Assembly (NCBI RefSeq): GCF_014652835.1
Contig: NZ_BMZO01000001.1
Location: forward strand, 62,001 to 126,000
Direction of reading: 5' to 3'
Source: Limoniibacter endophyticus
Lineage (GTDB): Bacteria; Pseudomonadota; Alphaproteobacteria; Rhizobiales; Rhizobiaceae
Length of the DNA stretch: 64,000 nucleotides
Positions 55,313 through 64,000 of this stretch are shown here, in pieces (the stretch's first letter is position 1; every line of letters begins with the position of its first letter). The notes under the pieces are model-generated. The model was not told the DNA's origin. It was given only the letters and a program-made list of their open reading frames with translations, and made no database searches. The translations under genes were made by a program, and so were the position numbers.

Positions 55313-56602
55313 TTAGCGCTTGTCGATCGATACATAGTCACGGGTCGGCTCGCCGGTGTAGAGCTGACGCGGACGGCCGATCTTCTGGCTCGGATCTTCA
55401 ATCATTTCCTTCCACTGCGCGATCCAGCCGACGGTGCGCGCGAGCGCGAACAGCACGGTGAACATGGTGGTGGGGAAGCCGAGGGCCTTGAGCGTGATAC
55501 CCGAGTAGAAGTCGATGTTTGGATAGAGCTTCTTTTCGATGAAATACTCGTCGGTCAGCGCGATCTTCTCGAGTTCCATCGCCACGTCGAGCAGCGGATC
55601 GTCCTTGATGCCCAGTTCCTTCAAAACCTCATGCGTTGTCTTCTGCATGATCTTGGCGCGCGGATCATAGTTCTTGTAGACGCGGTGACCGAAGCCCATC
55701 AGACGGAACGGATCATTCTTGTCCTTCGCCTTGGCGATATATTCGGGAATGCGATCGACCGAACCGATCTCGGCCAGCATGTTGAGCGCTGCTTCGTTTG
55801 CACCGCCATGTGCGGGGCCCCAGAGGCAGGCAATGCCGGCAGCAATACAAGCAAACGGATTGGCTCCTGAAGAACCGGCAAGGCGAACAGTCGAAGTGGA
55901 GGCGTTCTGCTCGTGATCGGCATGCAGGATGAAGATGCGTTCCATCGCGCGTGCCAGAACGGGGCTGACCTTGTACTCCTCGCACGGCACGGCAAAGCAC
56001 ATGTGCAGGAAGTTTTCGGCGTAGCTCAGATTGTTCTTCGGATACACGAATGGCTGGCCGACATGATATTTGTACGCCATCGCAGCAATCGTCGGCATCT
56101 TGGCGATGAGACGGATCGAGGCGATCATACGCTGCTGCGGGTCGGAAATGTCGGTAGAGTCGTGATAGAAGGCGGACATCGCGCCGACGACGCCACACAT
56201 GACAGCCATTGGATGCGCATCGCGACGGAAGCCGCGATAAAGCCAGACCATCTGCTCATGAACCATAGTGTGACGCGTGACGCGCTCGTCAAAGTCGGCC
56301 TTCTGGGCCTTCGTTGGGAGTTCGCCATAGAGAAGCAGATAGCATGCTTCGAGGAAGTCGCCATTTTCGGCAAGTTGCTCGATCGGATAGCCGCGATGCA
56401 GCAGAACGCCTTCATCGCCATCAATGTAGGTGATTTTGGATTCGCAGCTGGCGGTCGACGTAAAGCCGGGATCGTAAGTGAACGCGCCAGTCTGCTTATA
56501 GAGCGAAGCGATATCAATTACGTCCGGACCGACTGTGCCTTTGCGAACCTTCAATTCGTGAGTTTCGTCACCAAATTGCAGTTTAGCTGTCGATTCGGTC
56601 AT
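55313..56602 (-). CDS. gltA: Citrate synthase (type II)
   Basis: TCA-cycle entry enzyme. 429 residues from ATG 56602 (GAAGGAGTT upstream). Marks: [21 protein letters not shown], the catalytic-site His region [32 protein letters not shown], and [15 protein letters not shown]. The N-terminal extension of the frame to 56740 is not used. The enzyme is of the NADH-sensitive hexameric class by length, although that is not certain. Confidence 0.97.
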   Translation of the reverse strand: MTESTAKLQFGDETHELKVRKGTVGPDVIDIASLYKQTGAFTYDPGFTSTASCESKITYIDGDEGVLLHRGYPIEQLAENGDFLEACYLLLYGELPTKAQKADFDERVTRHTMVHEQMVWLYRGFRRDAHPMAVMCGVVGAMSAFYHDSTDISDPQQRMIASIRLIAKMPTIAAMAYKYHVGQPFVYPKNNLSYAENFLHMCFAVPCEEYKVSPVLARAMERIFILHADHEQNASTSTVRLAGSSGANPFACIAAGIACLWGPAHGGANEAALNMLAEIGSVDRIPEYIAKAKDKNDPFRLMGFGHRVYKNYDPRAKIMQKTTHEVLKELGIKDDPLLDVAMELEKIALTDEYFIEKKLYPNIDFYSGITLKALGFPTTMFTVLFALARTVGWIAQWKEMIEDPSQKIGRPRQLYTGEPTRDYVSIDKR

Positions 56603-56970
56603 TAAAAACTCCTTCTCATACTGCGCCGTCGGTGATCGAACCTGCGCAAAAGGTTGCAATTCCACAACTGCAGCCGATGCCGGCTGTGCCTGAATGTCGC
56701 ATGTGCTAGCGCATTTCCATGTCGCTGCCAAGACAACCAAAAGGCTCGAGTTGAACCATTGCGATCTTTTGATGGCGCAAAGCCGTTTCGCTTGAAATGC
56801 AGTTCAAATTATGGACCAGATCACCCGATTTACACGATGATTGCCTTGATTTTATTACTGAAACGATAGCTGCGGCATACCGACATGGAAAGGAAAAATG
56901 ATCAGCCATGCAAACTAAATCATGAAGCTGATATTAGAAACCCGGCTTCGAAGCCGGGTTCCATGCAAAC
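56603..56970. other. 368-base gap between gltX and gltA
   Basis: No credible gene: only frames of ten codons or so without ribosome sites (e.g. around 56820-56870). The right part contains the upstream region of gltA. The left end holds a perfect palindrome described separately. No riboswitch or tRNA-like fold seen. Confidence 0.4.
56939..56960 (-). terminator. Palindromic hairpin after gltX
   Basis: A perfect 22-base palindrome (AACCCGGCTTCGAAGCCGGGTT) just downstream of the gltX stop. On the minus strand it is followed by TTCTAATATC, a weak U-tract. Confidence 0.65.
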
Positions 56971-58392
56971 TTAACCGATCTGATCACCTATACGTGCAAG
57001 GCTTTCGTCTCGTCCAAGGACGGCCAGCACGTCAAACACACCTGGAGACGTGCCCCGCCCGGTCAATGCAGCACGCAACGGTTGCGCAATCTGCCCGAGC
57101 TTGATGCTTTCATCCTCGGACAATGCACGGATCGCAGCTTCCGTGTTTTCCGCGTTCCAGTCATTTATGGTTTCGAGCCGGTCCTTGGCTTTGGCAAGAA
57201 TGGCCTTTGCATCCGGTGAAAGAATGGAAGTCGCCTTTTCGTCGAGCGGCAACGGCCGTTGGGCAACGAGAAAACGTGCTCCATCAGCCAATTCCACCAG
57301 CGTCTTTGCGCGGTCCTTGAGGCCAGACATGGCAGCGAGAAGCTGCGCCTTTACATTGTCATTCAGCCCGTCGCGAAGCGCTTCCGCGTTCTCGAGATAG
57401 GGCAGTGTCTCAATCAACGCTTTGCACAGCTCGGCATCGTCCATCTGGCGCATGTGCAGGCCATTGAGCGCTTCCAGTTTCTTGAAGTCGAAGCGTGCGG
57501 CACCCTTATTGACATCTTTGATATCGAACCAGGAGATCATGTCGGGAGTGGACATGACTTCATCGTCGCCATGGCTCCATCCGAGCCGCGCGAGATAGTT
57601 CCGAAGTGCGGCTGGTAGATAGCCCATCGCGCGATAGGCCTCGACGCCGAGAGCACCGTGACGCTTGGAAAGCTTGGCGCCGTCTGCGCCGTGGATGAGC
57701 GGAATATGCGCCATCTTCGGCACGGCCCAGCCCATTGCATTAAAGAGGATCGTCTGGCGCGCGGCGTTGGTCAGGTGATCGTCGCCGCGAATAATATGCG
57801 TGATGCCCATGTCGTGATCATCGACGACGACTGCCAGCATGTAAGTCGGCGTGCCGTCGGAGCGCAGGATCACCATGTCGTCGAGATCTTTGTTCGGAAA
57901 GCGAACGGTGCCCTGAACAAGATCATCCACAATGGTTTCGCCATCGAGCGGCGCCTTGATGCGCACGACGGGCCGGACGCCTTCGGGAGCGTCCGAAGCG
58001 GGGCGATCTCGCCAGCGACCGTCATAACGTGGTGGCTTGCCTTCCGCCTTGGCTTTCTCACGCATCTCTGTCAGCTCTTCTGGCGAGGCGTAGCAATAAT
58101 AGGCTTTGCCGGCAGCAACCAGTTCATGCGCTACTTCGGCATGACGTGCAACGCGGGAAAATTGCGAGACCGGCTCGCCGTCCCATTTCAGGCCGAGCCA
58201 GTCGAGACCCTCAAGGATGGCCGCGGTCGCTGCGTCGCTGGAGCGTTCGCGGTCCGTATCTTCAATGCGCAACAGCATCTTTCCGCCCCGGTTCTTTGCA
58301 TAGAGCCAGTTGAACAGCGCCGTGCGCGCGCCGCCAATATGGAGATAGCCGGTGGGAGAAGGGGCGAAACGAAGCACGATTTCATCGGACAT
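56971..58392 (-). CDS. gltX: Glutamyl-tRNA synthetase
   Basis: Charges tRNA-Glu (and possibly tRNA-Gln for amidation). 473 residues from ATG 58392. HIGH-type motif [24 protein letters not shown]-type motif [12 protein letters not shown], and a C-terminal anticodon-binding region. No zinc cysteine cluster apparent. The upstream extension to 58434 is not used. Divergent from comEC. Confidence 0.96.
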   Translation of the reverse strand: MSDEIVLRFAPSPTGYLHIGGARTALFNWLYAKNRGGKMLLRIEDTDRERSSDAATAAILEGLDWLGLKWDGEPVSQFSRVARHAEVAHELVAAGKAYYCYASPEELTEMREKAKAEGKPPRYDGRWRDRPASDAPEGVRPVVRIKAPLDGETIVDDLVQGTVRFPNKDLDDMVILRSDGTPTYMLAVVVDDHDMGITHIIRGDDHLTNAARQTILFNAMGWAVPKMAHIPLIHGADGAKLSKRHGALGVEAYRAMGYLPAALRNYLARLGWSHGDDEVMSTPDMISWFDIKDVNKGAARFDFKKLEALNGLHMRQMDDAELCKALIETLPYLENAEALRDGLNDNVKAQLLAAMSGLKDRAKTLVELADGARFLVAQRPLPLDEKATSILSPDAKAILAKAKDRLETINDWNAENTEAAIRALSEDESIKLGQIAQPLRAALTGRGTSPGVFDVLAVLGRDESLARIGDQIG

Positions 58393-58513
58393 TGAAAAAC
58401 ACTCGTATGGGTAGAAGAAGCGCGATTGCCGCATTTTGACGGCGTGGCGCGGCGTTGCGGTTCATGTACCATAGCAGCCGTATTGCGCAACAGTGTCGAA
58501 ACTTGAGACGGCG

Positions 58514-60934
58514 ATGGGGTTAGACGAATCAGCTGTTACACGCAGTGAAACTGCGTCCCGGCAGCAAACGCTCCCCGGATCACGATCATCTGGACCACAC
58601 AGGCTGTTCGTCGACATAAAAAATTCCGTCTCTCGCTGGGTGCGATACGAAGCGACGCATGGAACGGGTTTTCTACTGGGAACGGTTCTGATCGGCACGG
58701 GCGTCATATTTCATTTGACGCGGACCAGCCCGATCGGTTGGTGGACGGTTATTGCCACCCTTATCACCTTCCTCGTAGCGTCTGCGGCAGCGCCTTGGCG
58801 TTGGGTGAAAGTCGTGTCGATCGCAATAGTACTCGTTACGATAGGGATTGGCACCGCGCGATTTCAGGAAATGCGTCTCGCGACGCCGATGGTTGGGTCG
58901 GTAGTCAATACCACGCTGACAGCACAGATAATGCGTATCGAGAAGCGTGATAATGGCAGCCTGCGCTATCTTCTCGATATACGAAAGACAGAGCGCCCAA
59001 CGCTGCGCTTCGCGCCAGAACGTGTCCTTATAACGCAACGCAGCACCGAAACTGAAAAGATCGAGGTTGGAGACATTGTTATGGCGCGCGTGAGGCTTCT
59101 TCCGGCCAGCGGTCCCGTCATGCCAGGCTCTTATGATTTCGGTTTCAATGCTTTCTTTCGCGGCATTGGCGGAAACGGTTTCGTCATGGGCAAGCTTGCT
59201 GTTCTGGACAAAAGCGAGAAAAGCTTATCATTCTCGATTGCCGTTGAGCGCATGCGTACCCGGCTCGCTGAGCATGTTCGCTCCCGTATCGGCGGGGTCG
59301 AGGGCGAGATCGCAGCAGCGCTGATCGCTGGCGTTCGCAGCGGTATCCCTGATGAAATCAATGCAGCATTGCGCCAAACCGGTCTGGCACATGTTTTGTC
59401 TATTTCGGGGTTGCATATGGCAATGGTCACGGGGTTCGCCATGGCCGGTTTCAGGGTCCTACTTGCCCTTATTCCAAGCCTCGCATCCCGCTATCCAATC
59501 AAGAAAATCGCCGCGGTTCTGGCTCTTCTGGCGGCGAGCTTCTACCTGGTTCTCTCGGGAGCGGAGGTTGCAGCGCGACGAAGCTTCATCATGGTGGCCA
59601 TCATGTTGATCGCAGTTATCTTCGACAGAGCCGCGATCACGATGAGAAATGTGGCGTTGTCGGCACTGGTGATCTTCGCGATCTCGCCTCACCAGATCCT
59701 CGGTCCAAGCTTCCAGATGTCCTATGCAGCAACAATTGCGCTTATCGCTGCATACGGCGCGTGGGCGCGTGGGAAACGCTCCGGTGCCTGGTGGCTTGCT
59801 CCTCGCGGCTCCGTAACGGCGAGCATTGCCAGCTACATTGCCGCACTCTCCATGACGGCGATCGTTGCCGGAGGCGCAACGACTATATTTGGCGCTTATC
59901 ACTTCTACCGAGTCTCGCCCCTTTCGCTGCCGACCAATCTTCTTGTCATGCCGATCGTATCGATCTTCATGCCAGTCGGCGTTCTCGCCATGATCATGAC
60001 GCCACTCGGTCTCGACGCACCATTTTTCTATGTAATGGGCGAGGGCATTGGCATGATGAACGCTATAGCGCTCTGGCTGGGGTCTCTTTCCCCGGACGAC
60101 GCCGTGGGCCGTATACCAGAGCGGAGCCTCGTTGCGCTGACGATAGCGTGTCTTGCGCTGACGCTCTTTCGGACGCGTCTTGTGCTCTTGTCGGTTCCCG
60201 TCGGCTTACTAGGTTTGGTTTGGCTCTTTCAACGCACCGAACCGGATATTCTTATTTCGGAAAACGGCAAGCTGGTGGGCGCGCGTCTGGGCAATGGTAC
60301 TCTTGCGCTCAACAATGGCCGAGGATCCGCCTTCACCATCGATAACTGGCGCTACGCATTTCAGGTCACTCAGATCGTGAAGCCTGTTTCTTCGACCAAA
60401 ACATCCTCTGAAAACGGTTTCCGCTGTCAGGACAGGACGTGCTATATCGATCTCGGAGGATATGCCATTTGGACCGTCGACTCTGCGCAGAGTGCTAGGG
60501 GGTTCTGTGACACGGCCGATCTTCTGATCATTACTGCCGACGCGACCGCAAAGAACATCTGCGGGAATAGTAGTAGGGCTCAACTGGTTACGTTGCGCGA
60601 TCTCGCACGCCGCGGCGCCGTCGGCATTCATATTCCCCGAGCCCATGTCTCAAGAGAGGGAGCACTAGACAGGCTCCAAAACCGCGATGCCAAGCTGCCG
60701 CTCAACATCGTCCATGCGATCAACGAGCCTTACCGGGTCTGGCATCAATATCGGCAATATAGCCGTGAGGCTAGGGGGCTTCCACCCTTTCAGCCCAAGG
60801 CAAGGCTGAACGCAGGTTCCGGTCAACGCTCTGATACTACGGCCTCAGACCATCCGACGCAGCGGAACAAACGAGTTGCCAATGAGACCATCCCCGAAGA
60901 CAGGTTACAATCTCTCGTCGCTCCAAGCCAGTGA
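58514..60934 (+). CDS. comEC: ComEC/Rec2-family membrane DNA-uptake protein
   Basis: 806 residues from ATG 58514 (a GTG lies at 58493). N-terminal DUF4131 region with spans (IGTGVIFHLTRTSPIGWWTV...), then the ComEC competence domain: GVEGEIAAALIAGVRSGIPDEINAALRQTGLAHVLSISGLHMAMVTGFAMAGFRVLL and GAEVAARRSFIMVAIMLIAVIFDR. Several spans follow. The C-terminal part (about 560-806) lacks the HxHxDH motif of a metallo-beta-lactamase domain, so this is a ComEC without the nuclease module, as is common in alphaproteobacteria. Natural competence is not implied by this gene alone. Confidence 0.9.
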   Translation: MGLDESAVTRSETASRQQTLPGSRSSGPHRLFVDIKNSVSRWVRYEATHGTGFLLGTVLIGTGVIFHLTRTSPIGWWTVIATLITFLVASAAAPWRWVKVVSIAIVLVTIGIGTARFQEMRLATPMVGSVVNTTLTAQIMRIEKRDNGSLRYLLDIRKTERPTLRFAPERVLITQRSTETEKIEVGDIVMARVRLLPASGPVMPGSYDFGFNAFFRGIGGNGFVMGKLAVLDKSEKSLSFSIAVERMRTRLAEHVRSRIGGVEGEIAAALIAGVRSGIPDEINAALRQTGLAHVLSISGLHMAMVTGFAMAGFRVLLALIPSLASRYPIKKIAAVLALLAASFYLVLSGAEVAARRSFIMVAIMLIAVIFDRAAITMRNVALSALVIFAISPHQILGPSFQMSYAATIALIAAYGAWARGKRSGAWWLAPRGSVTASIASYIAALSMTAIVAGGATTIFGAYHFYRVSPLSLPTNLLVMPIVSIFMPVGVLAMIMTPLGLDAPFFYVMGEGIGMMNAIALWLGSLSPDDAVGRIPERSLVALTIACLALTLFRTRLVLLSVPVGLLGLVWLFQRTEPDILISENGKLVGARLGNGTLALNNGRGSAFTIDNWRYAFQVTQIVKPVSSTKTSSENGFRCQDRTCYIDLGGYAIWTVDSAQSARGFCDTADLLIITADATAKNICGNSSRAQLVTLRDLARRGAVGIHIPRAHVSREGALDRLQNRDAKLPLNIVHAINEPYRVWHQYRQYSREARGLPPFQPKARLNAGSGQRSDTTASDHPTQRNKRVANETIPEDRLQSLVAPSQ

Positions 60935-61000
60935 GAGCATCCCGCATCTTGTGTACCGGTCACCGCAGAATCTTTGCCCACAAGTGCCAGTCCTCAGGTC

Positions 61001-61696
61001 TCAATATTTGCGGATCAATCCAGCCAGACGACCCTGGATTTTGACCCGGTCCGGCCCAAAAATCCGCGTTTCGTAAGCGGGATTGGCAGCCTCGAGAGCA
61101 ATAGATGCCCCTTTGCGGCGGAAGCGCTTCAGCGTTGCTTCTTCGCCGTCCACCAGCGCTACCACGATTTCTCCCGGCGTGGCGGTGTTGGTCTCGCGGA
61201 TCACCACCGTATCCCCGTCAAAAATACCTGCTTCGATCATCGAGTCACCTTTGACCTCAAGCGCATAGTGCGTGCCGCCCGACAGCATTTCAGGCGGAAC
61301 CGAGATCGTATGCGTCTGGTGCTGGATCGCGTCGATCGGAACGCCTGCCGCAATGCGTCCCATCACAGGAATGGCAACCGGGCTGTTGGCTGCGTCGCGA
61401 ACTGGCTCCGGTGGCTTCTTACCGAGACTTCCCTCGATGACGCTCGGGGAAAACTTGCGGGGGTGATTGAAGCCCGCCATCGATTCCGGCAGCCGTACCA
61501 CTTCCAGAGCACGAGCACGGTTCGGCAGGCGGCGAATAAACCCGCGTTCTTCCAACGCTGTAATCAGGCGGTGAATACCCGATTTTGAAGCGAGATCGAG
61601 CGCCTCTTTCATTTCATCGAACGAAGGCGGGATACCAGATTCCTTCATTCGCTCGTTGATGAAGAGAAGCAGTTCATGTTGTTTACGGGTCAACAT
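61001..61696 (-). CDS. lexA: SOS repressor LexA
   Basis: 231 residues from ATG 61696. N-terminal winged helix ([44 protein letters not shown]). The self-cleavage bond is Ala117-Gly118 (GRIAAGVP), and the catalytic dyad is Ser152 ([10 protein letters not shown]) and Lys190 (GEEATLKRF). All needed residues are present. LexA binds GTTC-N7-GTTC boxes seen at recA, at its own promoter, and at the small ORF near 35 kb. It precedes the moeA-moaC-trpC genes, but reads in the same direction from its own promoter. Confidence 0.97.
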   Translation of the reverse strand: MLTRKQHELLLFINERMKESGIPPSFDEMKEALDLASKSGIHRLITALEERGFIRRLPNRARALEVVRLPESMAGFNHPRKFSPSVIEGSLGKKPPEPVRDAANSPVAIPVMGRIAAGVPIDAIQHQTHTISVPPEMLSGGTHYALEVKGDSMIEAGIFDGDTVVIRETNTATPGEIVVALVDGEEATLKRFRRKGASIALEAANPAYETRIFGPDRVKIQGRLAGLIRKY

Positions 61697-61744
61697 CGCG
61701 ATCCCCCGAGAATCGTTGAAACAAAGCCAGAACAATCACTATCC

Positions 61745-61759
61745 GTTCTATCTGTGTTC
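61745..61759 (-). promoter_or_regulatory. LexA box at the lexA promoter
   Basis: GTTC-N7-GTTC (spacer tatctgt) on the plus strand at 61745-61759, 49 bases ahead of the lexA ATG. Autoregulation. Confidence 0.85.
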
Positions 61760-61823
61760 CGCAACAATTAAAAGTTTACTGATTTTTGGCAAACAAAATA
61801 AGAACAGAGAACAAAAAATTGCA

Positions 61824-63032
61824 TCAATTACGCAGACGCAGCACCCGGCAGGTATCGCCCGCGATGGCGGCGGGAGCAAAAGGCGGACGGACGATCAGGC
61901 AATTTGCTACTGCCAGCGTTGAAAGCATCGACGAATCTTGAACTGGAAACGGCTTCGCCACTAGCCGGCCATTCTCTTCATGCAGGGTCGCGCGCAAATA
62001 GTCCTGGCGTTGGTCGTTTTCTCGTAATTCCGCGGCAAGGATTGCAGTTTCGAGCCGTGCGCGAGGTTCTTGTCCCGTCATACCAGCAATCAGCGGCACA
62101 AGGAAAAGATGCGCGCCGACAAAACTTGCAACAGGATTTCCGGGCAAGCCCAGCACATGAACACCCTTGTCATTGCGGCCATACATCGTCGGCTTTCCGG
62201 GCCGCATGGCAATTTTCCAGAAGTTCATCGCGACCCCGCATTCGGCAAGCGCCGTTCGCACGAGATCATGATCGCCAACGGAAGCACCGCCGAGCGTTAT
62301 CAGCACATCGCAACGCCTCAACGCCATGGCAATGGCTGCATTCAAGGCCGGCATGTCATCGCGAACAATGCCAAGATCGATGACCTCAGCGCCTGCCTGT
62401 CGCGCTATTGCCGCGACGCCGTAGGCATTTGAAGCAATAATCTGTCCGGGTTGAAGACTATCGCCCGGTGCGCGAAGTTCGTCTCCGGTCGAAAGGAGGG
62501 CCACTCGTGGCTTACGATGAACGGGCAGAACAGCATGATTGCAGGCCGCCGCAAGTGATAACGCCGCCGGATCGAGCAATCGCCCCTTGCGAAGAACAAT
62601 ATCGCCCTGGCGGAAATCCAGTCCAGCTTGCCGGATATGTTGACCGCGCGTGACCGGAGCTGTTGCCTTGATCGTTGCATCGTCCACTCGCGTGGCATTT
62701 TCCTGGATAAGAATACTATCGGCTCCTGCCGGGACCGGGGCGCCAGTGAAGATGCGAACGCATTCGCCAGCGCTTACTACGCCGTTAAAGACAGTACCGG
62801 CCGGAGCTGCGCCGATAACCCGCAAAGCCTCACCAATAACGAAGACATCCTCCGCCCGCACCGCATAGCCGTCCATGGCAGAGGAATCGAATGGTGGCTG
62901 CGTCCGCAACGCGCTCAAATCCTCAGCGAGTACGCGTTCGTCGCATAAATGTAGCGGCAGATGCTCGACAGAGGTTGTTTCCACGCTATCGAGAACGCGG
63001 GCCAGCGCCTCTGCCAGTGGAAGCAGAGCCAT
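61824..63032 (-). CDS. moeA: Molybdopterin molybdenumtransferase
   Basis: Inserts molybdate into molybdopterin-AMP. 402 residues: PPFDSSAMDGYAVRAED (substrate loop), IFTGAPVPAGADSILIQEN, LLSTGDEL, TLGGASVGDHDLVRTAL, and GLPGNPVASFVGAHLFL. The family C-terminal domain IV is present. Its ATG shares one base with the stop of moaC (63032), so the two are translationally coupled. Confidence 0.96.
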   Translation of the reverse strand: MALLPLAEALARVLDSVETTSVEHLPLHLCDERVLAEDLSALRTQPPFDSSAMDGYAVRAEDVFVIGEALRVIGAAPAGTVFNGVVSAGECVRIFTGAPVPAGADSILIQENATRVDDATIKATAPVTRGQHIRQAGLDFRQGDIVLRKGRLLDPAALSLAAACNHAVLPVHRKPRVALLSTGDELRAPGDSLQPGQIIASNAYGVAAIARQAGAEVIDLGIVRDDMPALNAAIAMALRRCDVLITLGGASVGDHDLVRTALAECGVAMNFWKIAMRPGKPTMYGRNDKGVHVLGLPGNPVASFVGAHLFLVPLIAGMTGQEPRARLETAILAAELRENDQRQDYLRATLHEENGRLVAKPFPVQDSSMLSTLAVANCLIVRPPFAPAAIAGDTCRVLRLRN

Positions 63033-63526
63033 CAGTCCTGGCGCTCCTGACGCAGGTAATCGCCAGACTTTCCGCCGCTTTTGGCGACAAGCTCAAGGTC
63101 CGTAATCATCATGGATTTTTCGAGCGCCTTGCCCATGTCGTAGATCGTAAGGCAAGTGATCGAGGCGGCCGTCAACGCTTCCATTTCGACACCGGTCTTG
63201 CCATCGGTCTTTACCGTCGCCTTGACCACGAGACCCGGTACGGCCTCGTCCGCTTCGATCTCGATCGAAACCTTGGAGAGCGACAGCGGATGACATAGGG
63301 GGATGAGTTCGTGCGTCTTCTTCGCCGCCATGATACCGGCAATTCGCGCTGCCGCAATCACGTCGCCCTTCGCGGCGTTGCCCGCGAGAATGGTTTCAAG
63401 CGTCGCAGCCTGCATTCGAACGACGCCACGCGCCGTCGCCGTCCGCGTCGTCACCGCCTTGCCTGCAACATCGACCATGTGCAAGGCGCCGGTTTCGTCG
63501 AGATGAGTGAGGCGACTGCCGCTCAT
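63032..63526 (-). CDS. moaC: Cyclic pyranopterin monophosphate synthase
   Basis: Second enzyme in molybdopterin precursor formation, making cPMP. 164 residues with [42 protein letters not shown] and [15 protein letters not shown] motifs plus Lys in the [17 protein letters not shown] end. It begins 1 base after the trpC stop, in one operon with moeA. Confidence 0.97.
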   Translation of the reverse strand: MSGSRLTHLDETGALHMVDVAGKAVTTRTATARGVVRMQAATLETILAGNAAKGDVIAAARIAGIMAAKKTHELIPLCHPLSLSKVSIEIEADEAVPGLVVKATVKTDGKTGVEMEALTAASITCLTIYDMGKALEKSMMITDLELVAKSGGKSGDYLRQERQD

Positions 63527-63527
63527 G

Positions 63528-64000
63528 TTAGGCTCCGGTCATCAGTCTAATGGTCGCGGCGGTCACATCGTCCTGACGCATCAAGCTTTCGCCGACGAGG
63601 AAGGTCGAGATACCCTTGCCTTGGAGCATAATGCAGTCTTCATGCGTAAAGATGCCGCTTTCGCCGACCAGTAGATAATCATCCGGCACCTGTGCGGCGA
63701 GTCTTACCGAGGTATCGAGGCTGACCTCGAAGGTCCGCAGGTTGCGATTATTGATACCAAGCAGCTTCGAACGCAGTTTCAGCGCCCGCTCCAGTTCTTC
63801 CTCATCATGCACTTCGATTAGTACGGACAGGCCCAGTTCATGCGCTGCATCTTCAAGTGCTCGTGCTTCGTCGTCGCTAAGGCTTGCCATAATGATAAGA
63901 ACGGCGTCAGCTCCCCAAAGACGGGCCTCGAAAACCTGATACGGCTCGAAGAGGAAGTCCTTGCGCAATGCAGGGAGTGTGCAAGCTTTCCTCGCTTGCG
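63528..64000 (-). CDS. trpC: Indole-3-glycerol phosphate synthase (5' end outside window)
   Basis: Tryptophan synthesis enzyme that closes the indole ring from CdRP. The frame stays open through base 64000 (upstream residues read [14 protein letters not shown]), so the N-terminus is outside. TIM-barrel signatures: [47 protein letters not shown] (catalytic Glu), [32 protein letters not shown] and [12 protein letters not shown]. It heads the trpC-moaC-moeA run. Confidence 0.95.
   Translation of the reverse strand, partial: QARKACTLPALRKDFLFEPYQVFEARLWGADAVLIIMASLSDDEARALEDAAHELGLSVLIEVHDEEELERALKLRSKLLGINNRNLRTFEVSLDTSVRLAAQVPDDYLLVGESGIFTHEDCIMLQGKGISTFLVGESLMRQDDVTAATIRLMTGA

Noticed and set aside
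61790-61823. Further LexA box near GAACAGAGAAC upstream of lexA
   Set aside because: Spacing between the half sites is 3 bases rather than 7, so it does not match the box.

Overview
This 64 kb window looks like core chromosome of an alphaproteobacterium of the order Hyphomicrobiales, most like Brucella/Ochrobactrum. That placement rests on protein content recognised by eye, not on a database search. Supporting signs are the hybrid kinase CckA, the F1-ATPase zeta-subunit protein (DUF1476), a DUF1127 protein, the AcpXL/LpxXL cluster that makes very-long-chain acyl groups for lipid A, LexA boxes of the alphaproteobacterial GTTC-N7-GTTC type, and the order trpC-moaC-moeA-lexA. Coding density is high and the genes look vertically inherited. 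I see no insertion sequence, prophage, integrase or CRISPR array.

Layout. 1-8.2 kb: 3' part of dksA, a FliO-like gene, cckA, an OmpA-family lipoprotein, the pseudouridine catabolism pair psuK-psuG, and recA with LexA boxes. 8.6-20.4 kb: alaS, a small RTX-repeat protein, ridA, icd, a TrmJ-like RNA methylase, murI, an extensin-like protein, rpsD, ttcA, a Bcr/CflA-type exporter, grxD and bolA. 20.4-30.9 kb: purine synthesis genes purL, purQ, purS, purC and purB, interrupted by a MocR regulator/DUF1127 divergent pair, a Pr6Pr-type membrane protein and a small lipoprotein. 31-35 kb: a P1-family aminopeptidase translationally coupled to a solute-binding protein, a flavin reductase, a secreted hydrolase in an AT-richer stretch, and a tiny SOS-controlled membrane-peptide gene. 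35.2-42.4 kb: a TSUP exporter and an M20 deacylase plus peptide ABC transporter operon. 42.5-49.5 kb: the lipid A very-long-chain acyl cluster (acpXL, two ketosynthase genes, a dehydrogenase, lpxXL) preceded on the same strand by a histidine phosphatase, a ribbon-helix-helix protein and an unusual kinase. 49.6-64 kb: small proteins, a secreted ClpP-like protein, tRNA-Leu(UAA), a lipoprotein hydrolase, a TrkH-type potassium transporter, ilvA, gltA, gltX, comEC, lexA, moeA, moaC and the 3' part of trpC.

The most striking unannotated element is at about 34989-35156. A 28-residue, single-span membrane peptide gene on the minus strand has a strong ribosome-binding site, a -35/-10 pair, and two perfect GAAC-N7-GAAC LexA boxes, one upstream of the promoter and one inside its spacer. 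This resembles in design the SOS-induced division inhibitor SidA of Caulobacter. With recA (boxes at 6998-7077) and lexA (box at 61745-61759) it gives this window three SOS-regulated units. A second point of interest is the fatty-acid cluster: one of its two ketosynthases has lost the catalytic cysteine (Glu at that position) and one active-site histidine, so the pair looks like a ketosynthase/chain-length-factor heterodimer.
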